From Oegoconia quadripuncta (lineage: Eukaryota; Arthropoda; Insecta; Lepidoptera; Autostichidae): a stretch of 64,000 nt of DNA. Location: positions 29,764,618 to 29,828,617 of the forward strand of contig OX438747.1 in NCBI GenBank assembly GCA_949316235.1, given 5' to 3'. The notes below the pieces were generated by a model that saw only the letters and a program-made list of their open reading frames with translations, did no database searches and was not told the origin of the DNA. Shown here piece by piece: positions 24,294 to 33,960 of the stretch. The translations under genes were made by a program, and so were the position numbers. Numbering within the stretch: the stretch's first letter is position 1; each line of letters opens with the position of its first letter.

Positions 24294-24696
24294 TTATTCT
24301 AAAGAAGCATCCCAGAGGATCTGACAGGAATTATTCGAGAGTCAGTATGTTGAGTGAAGACTTGTAAAGCACTCATGATTGGGATATGTTGGGATATTCA
24401 TTGCTACGATAAAAAATGCACAATTTGTCTGACCGAACGGTACTTTCGAAACTTTCTTGCTCGAATTTCAATTGTTCGAAAACGGTAATTGGAAATTTCA
24501 ATTGCCAGAGTGATTATTTTATATAACTTTTTTTCTCATAAACTTGTTTTATATATGTTTCACATACTAGAAAAACGGTTAACCGATTATCGTATTCTAT
24601 GACTTCTTGTCATGAACATTCTGCCTCGACCTGACGAACTGACCTATGGTTCAAATGCTCAAAAACAAATGCAGTGGAGATGCTTCTTTAGAATAA
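24294..24696. mobile_element. MITE of about 400 bp with 18-bp inverted ends
   Basis: TTATTCTAAAGAAGCATC at the left end is exactly inverted at the right end, 24679-24696. No coding frame. Confidence 0.75.
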
Positions 24697-24950
24697 ATAT
24701 ATGACATTCAACAAGATGCAAAAATATCCAATCTTTCTAACAAACCGTAGATTTTACGTCAATAACAACTAATAAGGAATCCGACTAGATTTCATTTCAC
24801 GAATGTCATTTGTAACTTGCACATTGATTTACCACTTTAGGCCCTAATTACAGATCCCCGCTTGAGGATAGTTAAAAAGGGTCAGCTTTATGTAACTTAT
24901 ATAGCGGAATCTCATTCTAATTATGCTCAAGCGAAGATCTACGGGCCTCA

Positions 24951-25256
24951 GGCCCGTATTAATAAACCAACCTCAATACAAGTCTTGAGGCTGTGTCACC
25001 CGAGATGCGTCTTAAGAAGTTGACGCTATCTCAAGCTCCGTGCTAATTTATTAACCAATCTTGAGGTCTACTCAGCTGAGATCACTTCTCAACTAGCGAA
25101 TCAATGATAGTCTTGAGTTTCGTTTATTAATACGCGCACCTCTTAATGTACATGCTTTTCAGGTCTCAAGTTAGTTTTATTAATCAACACGTTTACTTGA
25201 GTCCGGTTACAAGACTGTTCTTAATCTTGTGAATGGTTTATTAATACAGGCCTTAG
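24951..25256. mobile_element. second copy of the GGCCCGTATTAATAAACC MITE (inverted relative to 17848)
   Basis: Ends and interior words (CTCAGCTGAGATCACTT, TCAACACGTTTACTTGAG) match the reverse complement of 17848-18182. Confidence 0.8.
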
Positions 25257-25565
25257 AGCCAGCGCGCTATTGCGATTTTTAGTCAACCAATATTTTAGTC
25301 GCAGTCATTTTCGATAATTCGATTGGTGTCAAATGCGCACACTGCGATATAACTCCATACTGAATCCCAGAACGATCAAACTATTGCCAAGCGCGCGCTA
25401 GCTCTTAATTTATAATTGTTTTGAAAACATTATTGTACCTGTTCATTAATTGCTACATTTTCAAGTCTACCACGGAATGAAGTCTGCGGGTCACACCCTA
25501 AATCCTTTCAACAACAGGTCTAACATGAACTGTCACGTGGACCAACATTACAAAAAGACTGACAA

Positions 25566-25705
25566 CCGGTTGTCAGAGGTAAGATAGCCATGTTCCCCAA
25601 ATATTTGGGTTTCCGGGTCAGTACGCTTCCACCTTCAGCCTCATCTTCATTTAACATCAGGTGTGATTGAGGTCAAGTGCTAATCCGTAGTGCATAAAAA
25701 AAAAA
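25566..25705 (+). repeat. tRNA-derived SINE, tail portion
   Basis: It carries the family tail (GGTTTCCGGGTCAGTACGCT, ACATCAGGTGTGATTGAGGT) and an A-run. The head is missing. Confidence 0.8.
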
Positions 25706-25885
25706 TCTCCTTATTAGAACACAAACCTTGGAAAATCTCAAATTCCATTAAAACTAAATAGGGCTCATTTATAGGCAGCTTATAGTAAAAGAAATACGCA
25801 AAACAGTTTTGACAATAATTATTTCCTTCATAAGTGTGCAATAATTTATATAAAAATATAGGTCAGTGCCAACTAGTATGACGAC

Positions 25886-26184
25886 TTTTTTTTTAGGCAC
25901 AATGGGTTAGCACTTGACCTCAATCACACCTGATGTTAAGTGAAGATGAAGGTGGAAGTGTACTGACCCGGAAACCCCATTTTATCTCTAAAAACCGGAA
26001 CACAACAATGCTATTAACATTGCTGTTTGGTGGCAGATTTAGATAAAAGTGGTGGTAGCTAGCCAGGAGGACATTTAACCCTACCACCAACCAAACCGAG
26101 TACTAAATATGTACCCCGCTAGGGATCGAACTCGCGACCTCCGAATCGTAAACCCTTTGTTGTTTACATTGAGCTACGGAGGCG
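25886..26184 (-). repeat. tRNA-derived SINE, near full length
   Basis: The T-run at the left is the inverted poly(A) tail. Tail, middle and tRNA-like head (GGATCGAACTCGCGACCTCC inverted) follow in order. It lies just beyond the ERG28 stop codon. Confidence 0.85.
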
Positions 26185-26327
26185 ATTGTCAGTTCTCTTG
26201 TTTTATTGTTCCTTGAATGCAGTAATTTTATTCTTGGTGTGTCATTTTAGAAAGTACCAACCATGCTAGATATACTGCTAAGGAAAAGACACGTTACACA
26301 GCCATGGGTACCTGCCAGTTGTCACAA

Positions 26328-29300
26328 TCAGACATGCTTGTTCTTCATGTTGCCCGGCTTCCTTCGCCTGAAGTTGCCCATCTGCCTGAGGATCTGGGTG
26401 TTCTCATCTTCAACGTCGACGGCCATGCCTGATGTGCCAGGCAGAGTACCCCACAGTTTCAGCTTCCCGGGCAAGTAGATCAGGCCTAACAGGGTGATAA
26501 CTGTGAAGAAATTATTCAACATAAAGTAAATACGTTCTGGGTACCTACAGTCTCGTTCTGAAAGGAGATAATTTTAGATACATCTGTGGAATCGCTGAGA
26601 AAACATATTTTCCTCCCGCCTCTTTATTATTTCAAAAAAGAAAGGGTTATTGTCCTGCTATAAACAAACCCAGCGGGAAACAGGCGTGATATTATGTATG
26701 TATGTATAAACATATATATCGTGCTGTGTCGTTTCAGCACTCAAATAGTATAGAACCAATTCGTCTCTTCCCGTGGGTGTCGTAAAAGGTAACTAAGGGA
26801 CTTTCCAACAAAAAACATCTATAGATTTACACGTTTCAACGGCGATGGGCTCACCCCCTGTCACGTGTGCATTTCTGCATATTTCATAAAGTGACCCATG
26901 GATGTTGTTGATATCTCTGACCAACCCATTTTGGATAAAGGTCGTGACGTTATGTATGTATAAACACTACGAAATTTGCCAGAACACAACAATGCTATTA
27001 ACATTGCTGTTTGGCGGCAGATTTAGTTAAGATGGTGGTAACTAGCCAGGCTGACATTTAAAATGCCCTACCACAAACCAAACTGAGTACTTAAACATGT
27101 ACCCCGCTGGGGATCGAACCCGCGACCTCCGAATCGTAAACCCAATGTTGTTTACATTGAGCCACGGAGGCGGTTAAATACATACATACACACAAACATT
27201 CGCATTTATAATATTAGTTGGGATTTAAACAGGTTGTTTTTGGTGCTAGTTCTTTTCAATTGAAGGCAGAGACTCACTATTTAGAATGCATGGAAAGACG
27301 ACGTAGAAGTTGAGATTTGTTGAATGGAAGTAAAAGGCCTCGGTGAAGTACAATATAATGGTTAATGCCAAAGACCAGTATCCCATCGACACCACTCTGG
27401 AACAAAGAGAAGAATTTCTAATTGTGTTGCATGAGAAGTTCCGACATTTCCTTGTTTATTTTATGTTGTTTATTAACTGCTAGTCCATTAGGCAAAAGAA
27501 ATATTGGAAGACCTAAAAAGCGTTGGTTAGACGACAATGCAGATGTAGCCAAGGACAGGAAGAAGTGGAAGGAGGAGGAGGCTTTAACCCGAATGGGATC
27601 CATATAACAATAAATTAGATTATAATGTAAAACCTTCTATAATAACACTTATGTATTTAGTAAATAATCCAGATAATGTAAATATATACAAATATATGGA
27701 AAAATAATAATAATCAACTACAGCTGATGTTAATTGCAAAGGAGGCCAAAGGTGCACTCACCCAGAACCTCTAACTTATTTGGTAGACAGGCTCTGTTTC
27801 ACCACCTGCTGATAAAGATCTGGATAGTGTATCCAGAAGTTATCTCACAGATAACAAAGACATTTCTGTTTCACCAGTCAGTTAGTTTTAACTGGCAGAT
27901 AAAGTGTCATATATCATAACAGTCAGTTCAAGTGGTTGATATGTTTTTATCTGACGGATAATTGGAATGTTTTGACATGGCGGGTAACTTTAAGAAATTT
28001 GCTTTTTGTATGTCGGTAGTATTAGCTTTGTAATCGGGTTGAAAATAAGTTTATATGTAAAATGGATGTATTTGAGTTTTTGGAAGATGAATTTGACGAC
28101 TTTCTCGGTCGTATAGCACGACCTCGGAGGCGTCGAGTGGTGGGGATATCATCCAAATTAGTTTTTGCTATATGATGATCAAGACTTTAGGATTAGATTT
28201 CGATTGACAAAAGAAGCAGTAACTTATGTGTTGTCTGATAGAAGATGAAAGGATCAAAGTGAGTGAAGTGATGGAATTTTGTAATATGTTTTTTTTTTTT
28301 TTTTTTCTTCGCCGTCTATCTGCGATCGGCTTTTCCAGCCATAATCAGATGTGGTCTTGGTTTGCGTCAGTGTGTGGGTGAACCTCCATCGAGAGTCATG
28401 CCCATTAATATAAATGTCACTATTTCTAGTGTCTCTGGTCCAGTTTTATTATGTGCCATCTTTTGAGGCGCATCATATCTTCACTAACATTGAGCAGGTT
28501 CCTAGCTAAGATATTTTTATGTCCTGCTAGTCTATTCTTGTACTTCTCATAGTATCTGTTAACCTCCTCCTTAACAGTAGGCATTTCCAAATATTCGTGT
28601 ATCTCTGAGTTTCTAGTGAAACATTTTGTAATATGTAACGTTTTTTTTTTAACTTTTATAAACTGAATTATAAGCATATGTATAATAAACCATAATACAT
28701 GTTAACATGCACTCGTAAAGACTTTATTTGGAAAAAATACTATTTTTCAAGATTATATGAAACGCAATGTGCTATAAAAGTTTTCTGTAAAAGTAATGGA
28801 ACATAATACTCGAAATGCAATGTTGCCACTCCGACTGTCAAGTAAAGTATTGGATAATTATCTGCCAGTAAGTTTATCAGGCACTTAGATGGTGAAACAG
28901 GAGAAAAAATATCAGCTAGTTTTAACCGTCGGATAAGCTATCTGCTAGAGTGCTATCTGACATTTTATCAGAAGGTCGTGAAACAGAATCTGTCTTATCT
29001 CAAACAGCATTACAATGCTGCTTGACTACAAACTTGGATAAGAAAGTATCATAAACCATTTAAAAATGCTCTACCACCAACCAAACCAAGTACTAAGTAA
29101 CCAATGCTCGATAAAGGGAATCGGGTGGAATAGTCCCCCCAAACAGCTGTAACACAACAATGCTACTAACATTGTTGCATGGCTTTAAATAAGATGATGG
29201 TTGTTAGGCGGATATTTACAAATACACCACTCGTCATAGCATACCAAATTTATTGATTAAGTATAAATACACTAAACACTCATCCCATCAAAAAAAGAAG

Positions 29301-30352
29301 CCACAAGTTATGCCAATTTTTTTATGCATTTGTGCACACCTCAAAAGGGAACCATTCAGATAGTCCAAAGTGTAGCTAATGATAATATTTTGGACACTTA
29401 CACCAATTATTACACAAAACATTTACACCTAGCGGAGTTGGAATTGAACCAGCAGCAGTTATTTTCGAAGGCAGGGTCACCACCCGCTACACTAATCACT
29501 TGTCATCATAATAACACATGGTGGTCTCACCTTACATTATAAGCAACAAGAGAGGAGACTAGATAATAATACTCACGGTCTATAATGTATGTAAAGGGTG
29601 CAGTGTATTAGCGCTAATGCTTTTAGGACGGAGTACATGCCAAGCATCCGGGATATCGTGAAGTCACCTGAAAGAAATATCATACTATATTATTTTATAG
29701 AATGATAATTTGCCAATCACCCTATTATTTCTTAACTGTGACTTAGGCCTGTCAATAAAGTGATCTCAAGGTGAGATGGAACTTTCACTTTCTGAGCTAC
29801 CAAGTCGTTCAGGCCTGGAATAAACTGTCCGAAGAGGTTTATCAGATTGCTTTTAAACGGCGAAGGAAAACATATTCGGCCAGCATGGTGAACTACGGCC
29901 CATACTCCCTCATTATACGTGGGAAGGCCTATATCTCTGCAGTGGTATGTCTACGGGCTGATGATGAATAGATTGCGTTTGGTTATTTTTTTTTGTATTT
30001 TTAGGTATTTTTGTCAAAAAATATGATGGATAGAATAAATAAGACACCAACCTCCCGGCACACTCAGCATCCTTAGATTCGAGTAGCACGATACTACACA
30101 AAAAGGTGCAAGTATCTGCGCTTCCCAATTGACCAAATATAAGAATTGATTTGCCAGTGTAGTATATAGCTTTAGAGATCGAAACTGACCCACAAACGAG
30201 GTAAACTCACCGTCCATATGTTCGTTATCACCATTGTTGCTTAAAAACGACCGCCTCTCGATATAAGACCGGCCAGCGGTTCCCAGATCCATAAAGGCTA
30301 CGAAAGCAATCCAACCCCGAAACGCATACAAAACTTTATTTTGCACTGCCAT
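26328..30352 (-). CDS. ERG28: ERG28 homologue (sterol biosynthesis scaffold protein), four exons
   Basis: Minus-strand exons 30352-30211, 29667-29577, 27396-27278 and 26500-26328 have GT/AG introns and matching phases and give 174 aa. The protein starts MAVQNKVLYAFRGWIAFVAF. About four hydrophobic segments are seen at residues 7-27, 55-76, 79-101 and 108-127. Family hallmarks are LKALALIHCTLYIHYRP, EAFYFHSTNLNFYVVFP, LGLIYLP and a C-terminal EDEN-x-LRQMGNFRRRK. In yeast ERG28 is an ER membrane tether for the C-4 demethylation enzymes. Insects do not make sterols de novo, so its retention suggests sterol modification or another ER scaffold role (inference). The ATG is the only plausible start. 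Intron 2 holds a Harbinger remnant with a nested LINE, and intron 3 holds a SINE. Confidence 0.93.
26979..27174 (-). repeat. tRNA-derived SINE, 5' two-thirds (ERG28 intron 3)
   Basis: The head, with GGGGATCGAACCCGCGACC inverted, and the middle region of the family are complete. The poly(A) end is missing. Confidence 0.8.
27175..27226 (+). repeat. fragment ending in TTATAATATTAGTTGGGAT
   Basis: Terminal words of a repeat also seen at 42690-42805 and 43409-43562. Confidence 0.5.
27480..27715 (+). repeat. RTE-like LINE ORF2 C-terminus
   Basis: The frame reads GKRNIGRPKKRWLDDNADV and KKWKEEEALTRMG, typical of the end of RTE-type ORF2. AT-rich 3' sequence follows. It lies antisense to ERG28, within intron 2. 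Confidence 0.6.
27786..28994 (+). mobile_element. PIF/Harbinger-like element remnant (ERG28 intron 2)
   Basis: Inverted ends contain CTGTTTCACCACCTGCTGAT on the left and the inverted CTGTTTCACGACCTTCTGAT on the right. Inside, from 28062, the frame MDVFEFLEDEFDDFLGRI and later DFRIRFRLTKEAVTYVLS resemble the start of HARBI1-type transposases. The frame is broken and the catalytic core is absent. Confidence 0.65.
28276..28636 (-). mobile_element. 5'-truncated jockey-like LINE with 14-bp target duplication, nested in the Harbinger remnant
   Basis: ATTTTGTAATATGT flanks both sides (28276-28289 and 28623-28636). The insert (28290-28622) starts with a T-run, the inverted poly(A). On the minus strand it reads CFTRNSEIHEYLEMPTVKEE, RLAGHKNILARNLL and MRLKRWH, the C-terminus of jockey-type ORF2. 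Compare 44052-44506. Confidence 0.85.
29058..29205 (-). repeat. degenerate fragments of the tRNA-derived SINE
   Basis: TACCACCAACCAAACCAAGT (29071 on) and AACACAACAATGCTACTAAC (about 29151) belong to the SINE middle. They are out of the normal order, so two pieces are likely. Confidence 0.5.
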
Positions 30353-30602
30353 AATTATTTAGTTATTATATATCACGAACCTAGACAGAGCTGCACTAGA
30401 CTAATTATAGCTTACTACTGCAAAAACAAATAGGTAAGACAAAAAAGCATGTTACTTTATTTTTAGTGCCACATGAAGAGATCCTAATTTTTTAATGTTT
30501 TCACTACGACAACATCTCAACCTCCATCGCACTGCGGTATTTTACCTGCATTACAAATTTTCCTATAAAAATTATAATTAGATGTAGACAGACACACAAG
30601 TT

Positions 30603-31022
30603 CACATAGATATTTTTTTTTTTTTTTGGTTTCATTCTCTCCTTTAGGAGAAGGCAAACGGATCTAGCCCATAACAGCCATGTCTTATTTCTCTTATTTC
30701 TTCAGTTTGTAAGTCAGTCTCAGTCAAAACAAGTAATTCGTCGTATACTTGGCGTATACAGAGTCTAGTCACGGTCAAGTCATTCTTCAGTAAAGTGGCA
30801 GAATGCTTTACAAAAGATTTTGGCGGCTTCTTGTGGGAACCCGAAAGCTCCGTTACGCACTTTAATTTACACCTCCCTTCACTTGTACACTATCACTAAC
30901 GTTTGCTGCACAATACTCTGCCATTATTAAGCTTCAAAAGTTAGAATGCACAAATTATAAGATTTATAAAGAAAAATGCTACTTCACTCGCCGAGTTCCC
31001 GCCAAAAAGCCTCACATAGATA
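30603..31022 (-). mobile_element. complete poly(A) retroposon (about 400 bp) with 10-bp target duplication
   Basis: CACATAGATA occurs at 30603-30612 and 31013-31022. The insert 30613-31012 has a T-run at the left (inverted poly(A)). On the minus strand it begins GAGGCTTTTTGGCGGGAACT. Related copies lie at 2384-2590 and 46332-46622. No tRNA-like or 5S-like head, and no coding frame, was found. Confidence 0.8.
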
Positions 31023-31837
31023 GGTAGGTAGGTGCTGGTAGGTGCCTACCAAAGAGTATACAAAACCTACGGAGAGTGCCTACCTACCTAACTTATAGAC
31101 TAGCGTAAAATCGGCGAAATAACCAAAGAGGTGTTTGTTTTTTGGTATTATTTGTCTTTCGGACAGGCAAAGGGATCTGAGGATCCATAGAATTGGTATT
31201 CTTTGTCCTTTCGGACTTCTCAGTAGAATCTACTCGGAGTTTCGGACAGGGAACGACAGAGAGAAAGAAAGAACGAATGTCATATAGAGGGAAAAGGAAA
31301 AATATCGATATATTTTTGGTTCGAGTACTTTTTATTCGAAAGCTGATACCTACAACAACACACGATAATTCGCACAAATACGGGCATAACAGTTGTTCGC
31401 AGCATAGACTTAGTATATACTGTTCGCAGGGTGTTTCCATATGGTTTCCATACATCGAGACCCCAATATCTGCACTTTCAACTGATTTTATGTCATGGGA
31501 AGATATGAAGTTGTTTTTTTTCACAACTGCAAAAACTGTCAATAGAAATATTTAACTTTAATTGCTACATAATGTGCCTTCAGAAAGGTTAGATTCGATA
31601 GCAGGAACCACTGTGTCGAAGTTTCACAATCGATTGTGATTAATTTAGATTAAATAAAAATAAATAAATATCCTTGGACATGCACACAATGCCATCTAGA
31701 TGTTAAAACCCGTCCCAATTTTATAATATAGTGAAATATAGTCGAAAACATTGACTAATGTGTCAGACATTTATTGTGAGAAGTGATTTGACATAACACA
31801 TGAAAAAGTATAAAGAAAAACCGACGGCCAGCTCCAA
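31023..31837. other. no gene recognised; overlapping open frames on both strands
   Basis: A 149-codon minus frame (31093-31542) and a 120-codon plus frame (31193-31555) overlap almost entirely. Neither shows a recognisable domain, and neither is joined to neighbouring exons by clear splice sites. CTTTCGGACAGG at about 31156 recurs diverged at 31209. Confidence 0.4.
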
Positions 31838-32066
31838 CACTAGTTCCACTTGGCTACTATAGGCTTGTTTTGTAGATACCAGATGGTTGAAATAGTACAT
31901 AAATACATTTTTTTTGTAAATAAATACTTATTATAAATGAAAACATCCATAACTCAGGTACACATGTCCGTATTCATCATACAAACATATGCTCCTAGCG
32001 GGATTCGAACGCGCGACCTTTTTTGGTGTAGTGGTCAGAGTTTCTAACCACTACACCAAACAGGTC
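31838..32066 (-). repeat. tRNA-derived SINE (TTTGGTGTAGTGGTTAG head), near full length
   Basis: Head at the right (inverted A and B boxes) and tail at the left, with CAGATGGTTG and the inverted AGTACATAAATACA words. It abuts the LINE RNase H fragment. Confidence 0.8.
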
Positions 32067-32580
32067 GTCCCAAATATTCTGCCAGGAGGAATTTTGTTCT
32101 TTTTTAGCTAACGTGAGGAGATCATGATTATGGGTCCCAAAATGAGTCATCTCGACAGAAGTGGTAGCATCTTTGACCAGTAAATCTGCAACCTCATTAC
32201 CACGAATTTCGAAATGCCCTGGAATCCAAGCTACTTCAAACCTTATTCCTCTGCAATGACATCGGTAGTTTTTAATCTGGAGGATAATGGGGATTTTAAT
32301 CTTACAGAGGAACTAATTAGATATAATCGCTTGCAAACAGCTTCGTGAATCTGTAAAGATCACCTTTCTGTTAAAATTATAAGATTCAGAGTACAGGACT
32401 GCCTCTAGAATAGCGACTGCTTCGCCTGAAAACAGGGAGGATAAGGCAGGGCATTTAAACTTGAGTATAATTTTGTATTTGGGTATCCATACCCCTGCGC
32501 CAATGCAGCCTTGCTCTGATAATTTAGAAGCGTCCGTGAACATGGTTAGCCAGTCATTCCAATGTTGCGCAAGCTTTTTT
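32067..32580 (-). pseudogene. LINE RNase H domain fragment
   Basis: The minus strand reads MFTDASKLSEQGCIGAGVW, LFSGEAVAILEA and KVIFTDSRSCLQAI. These carry the D, E and D residues of an RNase H active site. Further on are AWIPGHFEIRGNEVADLLVK, with the conserved late His and Asp, and HNHDLLTLAKKEQNSSWQNI. This is the C-terminal RNase H found in R1, I and related LINE clades. Stops occur between segments. Confidence 0.8.
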
Positions 32581-32932
32581 ATTAAATTCCTAATCTGCTA
32601 CAGGTGATTCCTTATCAATTTCTTTAGTTTAAGTGATAATTTGTAAAACAGCTATTTATTTATTTACTTTTCTTAGGAAACCTAAGAAAAATAAAGAAAT
32701 ACCCAAATTAATTACATGGGACGGTAAATCGGTGTCACTGAATCGACTCAAAATATTTACTAAAAGGGACAGCAGTTGTTCCAGGAAGTTATCATTATGT
32801 TGACGAGAGGATATTTGAGTGGGGGCCTCTCTTGAGTATGCGCAGCCATTAGGCTGGCTGGAGGGAGGGGAATAGCCTAATTTAGCTGTCAAACTGGAAT
32901 TAATAGTAGATTGTTAACCAAGGGCTGTATGA

Positions 32933-33005
32933 CATCAATTGCATACGAGGTTTTTGGCGCGCGAGCGCAGCGAGGGCGCTAATTAGCCCGAGTATGCAAT
33001 TGATG
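32933..33005. repeat. inverted repeat around a GC-rich loop in each tandem unit
   Basis: CATCAATTGCATAC (32933-32946) is inverted exactly at 32992-33005. The loop contains GGCGCGCGAGCGCAGCGAGG, conspicuous in AT-rich DNA. It recurs in all four units. Confidence 0.9.
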
Positions 33006-33453
33006 CTTACACCCGAGATAAACACTCTGCTTTACATATCGATTGTGAGGTAAGTAAAAATAAGAAAGCAGGTTTCTATGAACATTTATTAAAGAGAAAC
33101 ATGTGTATTTAATTAAAATTATGGCACGCATGAGCGTCAAATCGTGCTGGCCAGTTTGATTTTTAAATCGATTTCAACTAACATACGATGTGACTGCGAA
33201 ACAAATAGTTCGATATTTAAAATAAAATCTTCTTAAATATAAATTAATATAAATTGTCTCGATTCCGATTCGAGTAAATAATCGATACCGAGAAAAAAAA
33301 AATAACTTTTTAAAAATATTCTTCTTGCAGTATGAGTATGACAGTTCTTTTTTCAAATTCCAAAACCTATGCTGTAATGCTAACATTACATGGTAGGTTT
33401 TGAAACCTATGCTGTAATGATATCCATACACCCCGGCATTCAGGGAAGTAAGT

Positions 33454-33960
33454 CAAAGCACACTTCCTTCAATAAAAGAAAAAAAAAAAAATCAATGAAT
33501 CTCCTCTTATCTTCTCCGTGGTTGTCAATATGATTTCTAAGTTATTTCTGAGCAAACAAATGGCATGTATTTTTATTTATTTAATTTTTTTTCTTGATAT
33601 ATATTTAATATTATATATTTAATATATATATGTATATAAATTTGTGTGTGTTATGTAGTCAATAATATATGATATGTTTAAGTGCAGTTAAATTATCTAG
33701 TTATAGTTTGTAGGCTTAGTTTATGTATTTTTATCTTTACGTTATATTTTTTACCAACTATAAAATACACCCGTATTGCTACTATTAGTGCAAACCTCAC
33801 CTACTGGTAGCTTGTATCTTTACCCTAAGGTTTGCCTGGAAGAGATCGCTGTTAGCGATAAGGCCGCCTTTTTGTGCGATTAATGATGTACGCTGTATTC
33901 TTCATGTATCTTTTGTTAATTGTGCAATAAAGAGTATTTGTATTGTATTGTATTGTAAGT
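33454..33960 (+). mobile_element. LINE 3' end inserted in each of the first three tandem units
   Basis: The 501-bp insert is flanked by GTAAGT (33448-33453 and 33955-33960) and ends CAATAAAGAGTATTTG plus TATTG repeats. It contains TGGAAGAGATCGCTGTTAGC and GATAAGGCCGCC, typical of a lepidopteran LINE 3' end. Equivalent inserts lie in units 2 and 3. Unit 4 shows the uninterrupted site at 36700-36705. Confidence 0.85.

Noticed and set aside
31093..31555. 149-aa minus and 120-aa plus overlapping proteins
   Set aside because: Two open frames on opposite strands over the same DNA, no domain, and no splice partners.
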